Position numbers and translations under genes: made by a program. Under the pieces are notes generated by a model. It was given only the letters and a program-made list of their open reading frames with translations, ran no database searches and was not told the DNA's origin. This document shows positions 31,844 through 46,600 of a stretch of DNA of 64,000 nt, one piece after another. The stretch is from Haliclystus octoradiatus (taxonomy: Eukaryota; Cnidaria; Staurozoa; Stauromedusae; Haliclystidae). The DNA is taken from assembly GCA_916610825.1 (NCBI GenBank), contig OU744447.1, forward strand, positions 9,183,402-9,247,401. Reading direction: 5' to 3'. Every line of letters starts with the position of its first letter. The first letter of the stretch is position 1.

Positions 31844-34664
31844 GTAACAATAAATAGATTATTTTGTTAGCTATTCATAAAGTTCAAATAGTTAACTTCA
31901 GATTAGAGATCTGTGAATCCAATCCGATCCAACAATAATCCGTCGGATCGGATTAATTTTGTAAATTGAAATTATGAAGTATTTTCACTTTCCTTGATGT
32001 TAACAGATGTTGAACACTTGAACTATTTGCCTACTATTTATGAATTTAATATTCTTTAGTTATTAGTTGTTATACATTATTTTATTTCTCTATTGTCCTA
32101 AATGGATAAAAAGATTATTTACTATTCGAATTTTGTTGGATCAGATTAGATTTACAATGTGAAGTTTGAATATTTTGGATTAATTATATTAAATAATTTC
32201 TGAAACTCAGAGACTATTTCTAACAGTGTTGTTTTGCGTTGTGCTTCTATTCTGTAGGCATATGCGATCAAGATCCAAACTATGAGAGATTTCAAAGCCG
32301 TGCTCTCCCTGGATGTTTCCACAAAGTAAGTTAGAATCTACTGAAAAATATTTTTCAAAGTTATGATTGATTCTGATGTGTATCAATTGAAGAAATTACA
32401 TGTGGCAGTGATAAACATATTGAAATTGTCAGCATCTTGATGTGTCTGTTTAAGATAGATGTTCGTTAGGATAGGTTCAAATTTGTTTGATACAAAATTT
32501 ATTATTTACGTCACGAAAATAACTGCGGTCGCAGGAATATACTATTTAAAACATCGATATCTCCGTCATTTCTTATCAGTTCAGCTTTTACCAAACAAAT
32601 TTTCAGTTGATATACATCAAAATCAATCATTGCGGCTACCGCTTTGGCAGATAACTTTGACCTCATTCTGAATAAATCTCAATATTACACGCAACCTCAT
32701 TCAATAATTGCTTAATATAATTTTTATATATTTATTATAGCTTATGGCATCCACTGCTGTTCGTCGTTGGAGTCAAGAAACTCAAGATGGTGTTTTTTTA
32801 GTTACACAGTTGTTTATTGATCTAGTTGCATGCCGACTCACTTTTGATCCCATTCCGCTTGCTCTGATTGATGTACTCACGGAAGTAAGTATCTAGTATA
32901 TAGATTAAGCCAAGGATTAGGTACACATTTTGATACTGTTTCTTACAAAGGTGAGCTTTGTGCACTAATCAAACAGTTAAACTAATTACTTATTCAAAGT
33001 TCTTTAATATTAGGAATAACGATGATGATTAGGGCCACAGGATGGGCATAAGTGGGGTAAAGGCCCCAGGAAAATTATTGTCCTCACAAGGTGTTCTTAA
33101 TTTGAAATAAAAGAAAATTCAATGCCCAAATTTGCAAAAATTATTCGGATTGAAATTTTTCTTTGCCCGTCTTGGTAATGATGGATATTGACATTGAGCA
33201 CTGTTTTACTGCTACCACGTAATATCTCATAGAATTTATATTTTGAGAAGCTAATTACGGTATTTATTTCTTGGGAGCTAATAATAATTTATATTTTGAG
33301 CAATCTTGGGAGGATTAGCTCAAATAACAGAGCAAGTCAAATTCAGATCTGAAAAATCTTAATTGTGACTACGGCTTTATTTTAATCAAGATTTAGCAGC
33401 TAACTGAACAACCAGATAGCTCATTCCAACCACACACTCAGCTGACTGACAAGTGAACAATTTTATCTAGTTATCTTATTGCGTTAAAACAAATTTATCT
33501 TGTAGGTATTTGATGCTGATATTGAATACCATTACAAAAATAGATGTCGACGATGGAACCGAACTCATTACGAAGATGTTTTTGGATTTCAAAAGTGTCC
33601 TGCTGTTAGTCCATCATATAGTAGCTACAGAGTAAGAAACAACAACAAATTTTTCTCATTACTGATTTCCTGCAAAAAACAGTCCAGGAGTTCATGAACA
33701 GCTCATGAATGTTAAATGTCCTCAATTTTCATGAACCCTCGCAGACAGTTGATGAACAGCTTTTTGCAGTGGTTATTTGAATGTGTCACATATTAATCAG
33801 TAGTAATACACTGCAACCAAGCTCAAACACTCAACTTAGCTTTAACATAAATAAAACCAACTGCATGCTAATTGGTTCCAAATACTTTAACAATAGTACT
33901 CTGAATGTTGAACTAAATGACTCTCATATAAAACAAGTAGACATAATAAAATATCTTGGCTTAAAAATTGACAGTATCCTTAATTTCGATGTCCACATAG
34001 ATCAAATCATTAGCAAAGTCAACAGGGGTCTGGGAGTTCTAACATACAGCTGTAAATTTTTACCTATTGAAACGAGGAAACTTTTGTTCAACGCTCTTGT
34101 TTTGCCACATTTCAACTACTGTGCTGTTGTCTGGGGGAACTGTATGAACAAGCACCTCGATCGCCTCCAGATACTACAAAATAGAGGCATGAGGACGGTA
34201 CTCCAATGCCACTACAGGACTCCTGTCTCAGACATGCTTAGGCAACTTAACTGGCTCAGCGTTAGAGACAGGGTGAAACTCAACCAGCTTTCCTGGGTAC
34301 AAAAAATTAAATTTCAGAAAGCTCCTCCTCTGTTAACCACATTCTTCTCTTCTGCATTAACCACCAAAACACGATCCTCAACCAATAATGACATCTATAT
34401 CAAACAAAGCTATCGTCACTCTTTCCAATCAGGCGGTGCTTGTTTGTGGAACGGTCTGCCATCCTCGATGAAAGCGATTGCTGACAGTGCCATTTATAAA
34501 GAAAAATGTAAATCATATCTATATATATCGAAATAATAATTATATCCATGTATTCTAATTAATTAGCTTTTAATCTTTATATAATTTTTTTTTTATTAAA
34601 TGTATTATTCTGTATGAGCCCTTTGTAAAAAAGCCGGAAATGGCTTATAAGGTATACTCAATAA

Positions 34665-34699
<35 letters not shown>

Positions 34700-37600
34700 T
34701 TCAAGTCAGAAATTAGACATAGACTTATATTTCAACCATAAAAGCAGTTTGTTTACAAATGAAGACGTAGTAAATTAAAAAAATTATTATGTGGATATGG
34801 CTGTTGTCATCTTTCAAGCTCTAATGCTTGTCCCATAAAGGCCTTCAAAGGACCAATGAAGTTTGTTGTAAACTACAATTGAAATATATTTGGTTCTTAA
34901 TACAAAATAAAACTCTGGTTCAAGATCAGCTGGATTATAGTAACTGGTATTGAGGAAGATAAATGAAAAACAGAGTAAATAATGGAAACAAAAGAAAAAG
35001 TTTATAGCCTATCAGAACCATGAACTGGAAATTATTGTTTGCAATGATGGCTGGCTTGTGTAGCTATTGTGTAGCTGTGTGGACTGAATGTAAATCAAGC
35101 ACTTGTAGCTACGGGTTGACTCTCAGTCATCATTAATTGAGTATAAAATGTTGTAATTAATTTAACTCAAATTTATTGCAGCATTGCTTATGACTCAGAA
35201 AACTGCGGGAAATATAATACCAGAGTGTCACAAAGGTTTGAGCCTCCTAGGAAGCAGATTATTTTGAATTGAAAATTTTCCCAAATAATTTTTCAAGATG
35301 TTTCAAAATAAGGAGTACCTGAATTTATTCTGAATCTTAGTGAAATGTACTTCAAATAAAAAAAATGATAATCCAAAAATATAATCCAAAAATGATAACA
35401 TTAAATAAAAACAAAATTTAATTATTCAAAACCTTCTGAATTTGTACTGACCTTCCGGGAACCAGGTTCTGGGGATCCCGCACTTTGTGATAGCCTGACA
35501 ACACAAACATCACACTTGCAAGCACATACTTTGACATTGATAAGTTTGAAATATGATATGTAATCGTTGTCTTATTTTATCAAACTGTTCGTGTTTTAGG
35601 AACCGTATGGCCTATTGGTCAACCTCATTAACAGGGTAATATTGATCATCTTTTATGTTTATGTTGCTAATATCATCAATTCATTTGCTAGTATATTGAT
35701 TAGTAATTGTTTCTTAATTAGTTTGCAGAAAAGAATGGGTTTGAATCATTGTCAGAACGCCTCGAATCATGTGAAAATGTTAGCATTTCAGTAAGTTTGA
35801 TAATTTGCAAAATATCACAATGAATCTTGGTTATACTGAATTGCTGCTGAAAATCTACTGAAAAGACACTGGAATGGTATCGGTTACTGAAATCAGGGGT
35901 GGAAATTTTTAAAATATAGGGAGGGGCTGACATCAGCTTGCACCAAAAGTGAGATCCATCTCGAGGTCGGGTGAATGCTCCCCTGGAAAATTTTGAGTTT
36001 GCGCTTTGTATTTCCTTTATTTTCATCATCAACTTACCAAAGGTGAAATCCCTCTGATAAGGGAACATGCTCTCCCAGCATCTTTTTCGAGATTGTGCTT
36101 TGTATTTCCATCGTTTTCATCATCAATTTATCTAAAATCTTGAGGTGTTTATCAGATGGCACCAAAGGTGTGATCCCTTTGGTCAAGGGACATCTTTGAT
36201 CAAGCTTTGTACTGTATTTCCTTCATTTTCATCATCAATTTATCTAAAATGTTGAGGATGCCAACTGGACAGTAACACATGTAGATGATGTTAAAGTATT
36301 GTGTCATCAAATTTATTGTGACCTTCCCAATTTGGCCACAGTGTTACCTGGCAGGGGTTTTTATTATTCACAGACAAATGAGGATCCATATGGATTGGTG
36401 TTAAAAAAAGCATCTAGTAAAATGTTTTACAAATCATTTACAGAGTTACGAAAATAGTAAAAAAAATTATAATGATAAAAAAAAATTAATGAAAAAAGGT
36501 ATTGGGTGGGAGGGCGCCCCCACCCACCCCCACTTGTCCGCCCCTGACTGAAATCGTATTTCTACGGAAAGAGCTAGAAACGTTAATCTAGATCTTTTTT
36601 CCATTCTGCTGAAAAAATACTGAAGTGCACCTTAAAAAATTCTTTGAAAGCTACTGAGAAGTTCTTGATTCAGTATTCACTAAGTTTTCAGCGGGCTTTC
36701 AGTAAGATCTCAGTTTTTCAAAATTCGTTGTGCATGCTAAATGTGTTATGCTATGCACTGGGTTCTTTTAACAGCAACGTAAGCTGAATCATACACATAT
36801 GAATAAGTAAAATTAATTCAATACTTAATAGTAGGCCATTACCAACCATGCACTATAAGTTTTAATATGCGTTATAAGTTTTTTATTTGATCTATAATAT
36901 AGGTTTTGGCCACTTGTTTGAATCCATTTGGTGTGTGTGCATTGTATCTTTCTCCTGAAATTGCTGGTGTAAGTTGTTATAAACAGTATAAGCTGGTTTA
37001 AGTTGATGCTCAGATCCAGCTGCTCTGCAGCTTCACAAACTAATCTATCAAGGCATTTTTAAAACCCCATTTTTAAAACATCACACACATTCTAAACAAA
37101 TAATAAAGATGGAGCTATGAATTACAGCCTGATAATTGTATGATCTGTGAGAGCTTAAGATGTGCGAATCCAGCCTGAGTTCGAGTCCGAAACCCAATCT
37201 GATTGGTTTGGTCAGATTCAGGATTGATCTTTTAAGTCTTCGCATCGAATTGGATTTGTAGTAATATTTTTTGGTTTGGATTATTTCGGATTTCGAAATT
37301 TGACTGAGTATTTGTATTTTGTAATAATTAATGTGTTCTAGCTTCCATTCAACATAGAAAATAAAGTTTTTCAATGTAAATATAGCTACCTTAATATGCT
37401 GTTCTCTATATCAATCATACAATTGGTTCAATTGACTCAATTGATGTGAAATTAATTCAAATTTATGAAGGAAATGATTAAGATGTCTTGATTAATTGTA
37501 AATCATTTCAATGTGTGTTATGTCTCATGTTCTCCTCCTGAGTTCATTATACAGTGATAGGCTGCATAGTACGTCAAGCATCATATACCTGTATGAGTCT

Positions 37601-40600
37601 GGGGGTTTTGTTTTTTATCGCAGTAGTGGTTAATTGAAACTTTCTAGCTCCACGTAGAATGTCCATAAGCCCAGCTTGATAAGAAAAAGCATTGCTGGCG
37701 CACACCTTTGTCACTCTCAACTGTCTGGAACAGTCATCACACTTTCCGTGTTTTGAATAAATGCAAAAACAAAACTGATTGTCTTATTTATGAAATGCTT
37801 GCAACCAGGAAGATCAAGCCAACACTCAACACGTAATCGGATTCTATAATATCCCGGTTGTTTGTTTAATTTCTGTGTCATTGTATTTGATAGTTTCCTT
37901 TGTAAACTCAAACTTTATATATTTTTAATTTTTTAAATTGTGTTTATATTCCTGTTGATGCCATGGAGATATGATATGGCAAAAGGTTGTGAAATCCCGT
38001 GTTTTTATTTCTGTCAGTTGTTACAAATTTAATAAGCAAGAATTTATTAAATAAGTATTATTATTGTAAGAAATATTAATAATCAAAATAGCCTCTTATT
38101 ATTCTTTGTTGATTGACTTTGACAGTGTAACCCATTTAAGAGCGAGTTAAAATTGCCAGAAATTTTCGTTGCAGTTAAGCGGGAGTTTCACTTATCCAAA
38201 TTGCCATTTTTACACTGTAGTCCATATCAGTGGAACACAATTAATTATACTTATTCGTTTGCCAACAGGCTAAGCTTGAAGGTATTGCTGACAAGGCAGT
38301 TAAAACCATTCAAATGCTCCAAGACAATGATTTCAAGAATAAGGTAAACAGCACTGCCTGGATTGATTAATGTTCCTTATACTGTCAAACCTGCCATATA
38401 AGCCACCTGTCTACAGTGGCCATTTTTGTAATACGTATACAAATTTTATTTTTGATTGTATATACCCTGTATATAAAGACCGCCTGTCTATAATGGTCAA
38501 TTTAGGATTTGATAACTAATTCTCAATGCCAAAGATTTAGAGATCGGTAGTTGACTATAGATAATATAATGGGGTCAAGGACTACACATTCATTTAATAG
38601 GTCTACAAAATATTGAATTACTATACTGTATGTATTGTGGCTGGCTCTACACAATTTTACAGGTTTCACTGTAACACTTCTAGTGTAAACAGGTTTATTA
38701 TTGTATTACCAACAGGACACTGGCAAAGTATTTCTTCTGCTCAGGACACTGAAAAAGATTTCTAAAACTGTTTGGCCTGATAAAGTTGAATCAGTGAATG
38801 AAATGTATTTGGATACAATACTAAGAATGATGAAAGCATCACATTACAATGCTCGTATGAATGCAATGAAAGAGGTAATCTTGAATTATTTCATGGATCC
38901 GTGATAACGGTATACATCCAATGTCGCATACCGGTAATATGTTATTGTGCAATCATTATGTTATATCCAGTTATTTGTTGGAAACATGTGGTTCCAGATT
39001 CATTGTTTTTTCTATTGTCTCTTCAAAATTGCATGTTATATTAATCTCTCGCTTTATTTGTGTCTGAGTGATGTGAAGGATAAAATGAAGATTAAATAAA
39101 AATTGACTTGCAACATTTCACAGTACTGCTTTTACTAATGGAAATTTCTCAAATGAAAGTTTGTGTCTAAAAATAATTAGATTTAAGAGAAATATCATTG
39201 ACTTGATGGGTGTTTATATGAGTTGGGCTAGCCCAGGTGAAGGGTCAGGCAGGCTGTTTATGCCACCTGTTTATATGACAATTTCATCACACTTCCATCC
39301 AATTTTCAGCCCTAGTCACAGGGCTGGCCTCACATTTCAAACCTCTTATCAATATCATTTTTATATCTTCAAGTTTTCCAACGGAAATAACAAATAATAA
39401 CTTACAGCTGAATTTGATCCTAATGTTTTCATGTAAAGTGTTAGATTTTTTGCAAATAATCATTTAAATTCAATGTTATCTATTTGGTTCGCTTGCTCAA
39501 ATGAAGCGATCACAATTGATGGGTAAAGCGACAGTCTAAACTGTGTTTATATATGAAGATAAATTTCTGTCTAATACCCGATGGGATCCCACTGCTGCTC
39601 GTGTGAGATCCCACCTGGGTGGGCTACTGCAGCCTGATAACCGTATAAACTCATCACAGTTTAACAATAGAAAACAATATTTTTTGTTGATCTCATTCAA
39701 ATGTGTCACCTTGCTTTCCCGGGCTGGCCTACCTCATGTAAGCCCTACTTAACGCATTTGTTCTGAAATTCCATGAAATTTCTCAACATAAAATTTCATC
39801 ACTACAGCAATACCTTACATAACAGCCACATCCTCTTTATATAGTCGCATGTCTATAGTGGTCATTTCAGTAATGTAGAAAAAGCATTTATTCTATTGAA
39901 TTAAGGCTGTAAATACAAAGGGCCTGGCTGTTAATCTATACTTTTTAGACAATCTTACCATACAAATACTTCTTTCAGTTTAAACATTTTAGGTAACAGA
40001 TTTATATAAGAGCATTAATAATAAATAAACGAAAAAATCAGACATTCATATTTGCTTGATATTCATATTAGCAAATATGAATGTCTGAGTTGTTCGTTTA
40101 TTTATTATTAAACAGCTAAGAGGATTTATGTATAAGGTATTTCCTTCTGTTTCAGATGGCACGTCTCATTCGTGATGTTGAAAGAAAAGGGGATCATGGG
40201 ATTGCTATTAGTACGAGCAAAATCACTGATTGGCTAACAGATAATCAAGTATTGTCAATAAGCTTTGAAGGTGAATAATGAATATTTATGAGTTGAGTCG
40301 TAGAACAGACTCTTTCTTTCGAAGCATTGATTTATGTTTTGCCCTTTTGTTAAAAAATCTTTCCCGGAAGAGCATACTGTTTTCAGAAATAGTGTTTGAA
40401 ATGCCAGGATCCTGGAAGCAGAACAAAGGTTTATTTCTATTCAAACATTTTCAAAAATAGGATTTGTTATGACTTTGAGCGACTCTTTTGATTTGCAATC
40501 CAATTTATATTGATTTTGAAAGAGATATTAATTTGTGTTGTTGTTATTGTTATTGTTGTTGTTGTTAAAAGCAATGTATGATCCTTAAGAAAAAATAGTT

Positions 40601-43600
40601 GAGGAAATTTTTATGGTAACGCATTCTCTTTGAATCAGTATAGAGCAGCCCGGTTACTATTTAATACAATTCTGGATGCTATAATAGTATTTCTCCTCAA
40701 AGTTCAAGCTCGTCTGATTTATTTACTTCTTTTTCTCTATGGCAGGAAACTTACATAATCAACAGTATTGTGAAAAAATGCGTAAATTAATTGAATTTGT
40801 TGGTGCAAAATTATCTTTGGATGAGCTGCAAAAAATATGGAGTATTCAGGTTTGATCATATCATAATTTAAATGGGCCATTGGTCACAAGTTTTATATTA
40901 TAGACAAAATCACTTTATAATATTGTGTCGTTCCTCTTTCATTAAACCTTTTTGCTTCATGAGGAAATAAACAAATCATGGCTAGGCATGGGTAAGAGAG
41001 AAACTTGTCAGAATTGTAATTCACAAGATACCATACATCATTACTGTAATGCCCTGTTTAAAACAACATGTTACCCGGGTAGGCGTGTTGCTTGCCTTGC
41101 TGTATTCACTTTTGGGGTGTTTACAAGACATGCCCAAATGATCTGCTTGCTTGAATTTAATAATTTAATGTCAGTCTAGTGTGTCCAAAAGTGAAAGCTG
41201 TGAAGTTTTATAAAAACATGTTTGTATTGTATAAAGTGTTTGAGATGACTCACGTTCACACCAATGCAATAAATCATTATAGCTACAAGTGGGCCTATGT
41301 TCAATTGTTCATACCAGTATAATAATGATATTTTAGCTTTAATTACACTTTTTGTTTTCTTACATTTCAGATTGGGAAGCATCCAGCAATTGTTGATAAC
41401 ATTCATATAATCATCTCTTATGCTGCACAATATTTCATTTCCTCTCAATTAGAACATTTGATCTCATTAATCAAAGAGGTAATTGACATTGAAATATATG
41501 AATCATAAACGTATCTCTTTTTTTATTTGAAATCATGATTTATGAATTCAAATAAATGATTAATCTTGATTTAAAACAATCCAAAAAATTGATTTGTCAA
41601 GATTTGTTAAAACCACGTTTCACGGGCTTCCTACCTATTGTTTCACAATTCATAGCTTGAAAAGCTATAGAAAGATTTTTTTGATCACTTTTCACAAACA
41701 TTTAAACTGGAAATTCAGCAGCAATTATATTGTTGACTTCCCAGAATCACAACACTTAAAATTCTATTTCAAGTCTCACGAAAACACCCTTTCCTGCACT
41801 CATATATCTTTCAATCCTTTTCATCTTTATTTTAATTGATTATATAGACTTGGCATTCTGCAGATAAGTTCACACAAATAAAACTTTTGATTTTGATTGG
41901 TAAAATTGGTATTGAGATCAGAGACAAAGAAGCCATTATGCAGGTAGTTAATGCTTTCGCATTTAATGTATTTACATGTGTAACATTGTTAATCTGTTGT
42001 TGTACTATTTTCTAGAGCAACACAAAATAGTATTACAGTGTAACCCTCTTTAAGTGCAATTCGGATAAGTGAAATTCCCGCTTATCTGCAAACTGGCTTT
42101 GAAACCCTATCAACTATTTTCTGATCAAGTCCTTGTTAAACAATTTCAGATAACTGCAAATTCGGATAAATTCAATGAAAATCGTTGACAATTTTGACTT
42201 GCACTAGAGCTTGTTAAACTGTAAAGAATTAGAATGATAATTTTTTTAAATAAGAATAGACACTATACATAATAGAGGATAAAGTTGCTTAACAAATAAT
42301 ATAAATATGAGGTAGTTGACATGGAATGGGGCTTGATTTAGTTCAAAGCCTATTTTCAGTTATTTTTGGATCCGAATCCCGGTCCAAATCCTCAAAATAG
42401 TTTTCTCAATGGTGATGATTAAAGAGCATGATTGTGCAAACAGAAGCTTGGAGGACTCTTATATTCTGAATCTCAGCTCTTAAAATATTGAAAGATACAT
42501 TATTGGAATATTTCTCTATAATTAGTTTTTAGATTTGCTTTGGCAATTAATCCATGATGGTGACCTGGAAACAGATGTTATTCAAGAAGGTCTTAATTCG
42601 CACTTGGATATTCTTTCATTGTCATCTTGCATTAACGATGCAACGCAACACAGCTACATTCACAAATGCCTCTCTGATATTCAACAAGGCAAATTGGTTG
42701 TTCCGGCTCTGCGTCATATGCTACAAAATCTAGAATCAATGATGAAGCAACCTTATGCTAAAGGATGCAAGGTTATTTATTTATTTTTTGCCTTTTGGTT
42801 TAGTTTATTTTTGTTGTTGCTGTCGCCATCTTGTCTTTTTTTATTTTGCTTGTTTGTTTATTGTTGCTGTTTTGTTTGCCATTGTTGTTGTTGTTGTTGT
42901 CTTTGGCATTTGTCTTTGTTTTGTTCGTTGTCGTTTTTGTAATTTTGTTTATTTTTAGTTGTCCTTATTTTATGCTCCGCTTTTTTATTTGTTTGTTTAC
43001 TGTAGGCGTTAATGAAGTAAGCATGTTGCTGATATCTTTGTTTGCTTTTTGTTGTTATTATTAGTATTTGTTTAATTTGTTTTGTTGTTATGTTTGATTG
43101 ATTGTATGATTGTATGATTGTCGATACAATTTATGCTGTCCTTGTTGCCTGACAAAACATTTAGCCTGGCCAGAATGTTGCAATTTTCTGTTGAAGTTTG
43201 GCCTATTATTTCAAAATTAACTATTGTTTTCTTAATTTGCTCAAGCCTTACCGGATCTATGACCCCAGGATTCCCGCTTTGTCGTACCCTGTCGTTATTG
43301 TTGTGATTGCTTTGTTTTGTCTTTTTCTGTGTTACTACTTACGTGTTAAAACTTACGCCTAAATCATTCTTTCATTTTAATTTGTTTAGACAATGCTTCA
43401 AGATTTAGACAAGCAACACGATTTGATTAAACTTGTTACAAATAGCCTTGTAGATAGCCATCATCAAGGGGCTAACACTGTATCTCCAGCAAATACATCT
43501 TTACATTTTAAATTGAACGGAGACACTATCCTGCCATCTAAGTTTTCTTATGGCGAGACAATTGCAGCTCATTTAAAGTTTATCACCATGGTGCTCTATG

Positions 43601-46600
43601 AAGGTGGATTTTATTTGCCGTGGAGTAGAGCAAAAGAAATTTGGACGTGTTTAGTAGATGAGACTACTGCATGCAAAGGAGACCAAGAAGTATATTGCTA
43701 TGATTACTAATTATATTATGAATTTAATATGAGCCTTTACAATATGTTCTTGAAATGTCATATGAGTGATTCTTAGATCGTTGTCAATTTGATTTTCTAA
43801 ATTCAGTTCTGTTTTTAATGATTTTTGTTTTGGTGGCATATTATTCCACTCTGCTCAATATTCCCATGGTAATCTGTTTCCATTCACTATACTTAACAGA
43901 ACTCAACTTTTACTTTAAAAAGGGAATATGGAACTTAACAATATGGAGAAAATTTGAGAAGATTTGTATCCTGCAGGCATCTGGCAATATGATAAATTTC
44001 GTAATTTTTTGTCATTGTTGTATAAAGCGAAATTGTGTTTGTGCTGTTAGAAAGCTAGACAGTCATGTTAATTGTTCATTGTAGCATTATGATTCATTTT
44101 TCATATTTTGTGTTTCATAGACAGCTTTCGAATGGTTTACTGAAAGACTACAAGATTTGGAGCCAGAAACACAGAAGAATTTGTTCACATGTCGCATTTT
44201 AAAAACATCTGTTGCCAAAATCTCTGACAAAGGTATTGAAAGCTGACGTTTGATTATTTTGCAGAACTTGACGTAGACAGGACTACATCTACATACAAGA
44301 AGAGTCAAAACTGATCCAAGAACAGGCTATTCTTGTGGAATCTGAAAAGGAATACAGCTACTTTGAGTTGTCACTCTTGATATTGCCATTAATAGTGCAT
44401 ATATTCATCAGCTACATAAATATTTACAAACAGTTTTGATGGGAATACAGGCCATTATCCTCTGCAGTAAAACCTGTATGTAACAGCCATCTATAAGACG
44501 TATATAAACTGACCACTGAACACTATATGTGAGTCACCTTTATAGACAGGTTTGTAAATGTAATAGATAATTCTATTTTAGTCCTACCAGGGGTGACCCC
44601 TGTAGATTGGTGGCCTCTGTAATAGAGTTGAACGCTATAACATGCTTGACTGTACTACTGTAAATTCCCTGCTTCTGCTACATGCTTGTTTTTGTTACTT
44701 TGGCTTGGTCCCGGTTTAAATCACTGTAATGGCGGTTTTAACAATTAGTTGCTGTACCAATGTTTAACACCTTGATTCTGACTTGATTGTTTCCTTGACA
44801 GTGGCCAATGTCTTATTGACCTTGGCATGGTAGGATAATGCATGCTTCGAGCATTGCGTAACATTTGACAGTTTCATAATGTTGCGTTATAGGGTTTCAA
44901 TGTTTTACATCATACTTTGAATGTGTCAACCAGCATGAGCATAAAATCAAATCAATAGGCAAAGATACATACCACGTTGAAAAAGATGATCTTCTTGGTC
45001 TTTCATACCTTTGGCTTATTGTTTTACAATCACCTGATTTTAATGTTGCTAAAGAAGCTACACAATTTTTTATTCAACTCTCTTCAACATTATTATCACC
45101 AAAACTAAGAAAGGTACGCTTGACCACTATTCTTAAGTATCAATGAAGTTGTCCATAATGTCTTGCCATATTTATTTATAATTATTTTTTCTGTTTTGCA
45201 AAATGTTCAATAAAGAGCGAACAAGATAATATCCATAAGAAATTTATTGCCGAATTCCATAAACGGCTAGAGGTAATTATTTTCCTCATTTCCTTTTATT
45301 AGATAACTTTATTTGTTATTGTAGTATAATTTTGTTTAATGCTTATACAGGCACTTTTACTATTATTAAAAAAAGACGGTGTGCAAGAAAAATCTTCATT
45401 TTTTAAACATAGAAGACAACCATCTTGTGGATTCTCAGCTGATATGCCAAGGTATCAATGACCTAGATAACAGTAGACTAGACAGGCACATTTCTGGTTA
45501 TTAACCTTTATCCATACTACTCAAAATAGAAGGAGCAGACTTTTAAAGGGCAAAAATGACCAGCGAACAAGCCGGTAAAGTGGAGTACAGTGGATTGTGG
45601 CACAGGCCTACTGGCCTATACTTATCTGTATCAACATATTGTTTGTTGGTTGTTCAAATTCTCCTTTTGGAAAAATAAAAATTATTTTCTTCAGTCCTCA
45701 TGACTTTTTTGGCTCGACGGTAGAGAGTGCTGATTGTGTAAAAAAGCCAACCATGGGATAATGAAAACAGTAGAAACTATCTATAGCGGCACCCCGAGGT
45801 AACTTTCAAAATATATGTTGTAGATGATATGCCGTTGTAGCCAATTATCTGTAAGAAGAAAGATACCAAATTTCCTAGGAACATCAGTTAAATTCAGTAC
45901 AGTTATAAACAATAATATATATATATATTTTTAAACCATGATGTATTTCATCGAGAACTATTAAAACAGCAAATACTTCATTAGTTTATAAGTACCTTTA
46001 TATTACTATATATTAAAATATAAAAGGTGACGTTATAAACAGTTTCTACTGTATTAACCAATATTACCATAGTTACCAACCATAATAAGATGGACAAATC
46101 TACAAATAATTATTTATAATTAATAAATAGTGAAATTGATGTTGGTCAATTTATTATTTCTGTAGGTCAACCATTTTAATTTGTCTAGAGCGTTTACTCT
46201 ACCTCGCTTGTCAGTACATCTCTGCTGCTCAGGTATATTGTATCAATGTATTGTAGATATTTTAATGAAAAATATTTATTTCAATCATCATTTAGAGACA
46301 CGTTTAGTTGAATTCACAGGTTGCGTACATTAAACAATGATTGGGGCCATTTTTCCCGTGGGTAACAATACTTGTTTATAGGGAGACACAGAATAATAAT
46401 TACAGTTTTAATAAACACAAATTATCACATCAGACGAATTCTAGTGTTGCTCCTATAGTGTTGCTAAGCAACACTACTGGATACCTTGTAAGGGAAAGAC
46501 CTGTGCTAAGCAAAATAGGCAACATGTACATACATAAATAGAAAGAAGGTTCTATCAAAATCCGTTGTGTCCCAAAAAGTGATCTGTGCACTTTGAAACT

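Noticed and set aside
42531-42532. AG at 42531-42532 as the exon 14 acceptor of USP24
   Set aside because: It breaks phase; the AG at 42524-42525 restores frame and adds the conserved FLDLLW residues.
42755-43064. Hydrophobic frames resembling membrane proteins
   Set aside because: Leu/Phe/Val/Cys-rich translation of a T/G tract in an intron.
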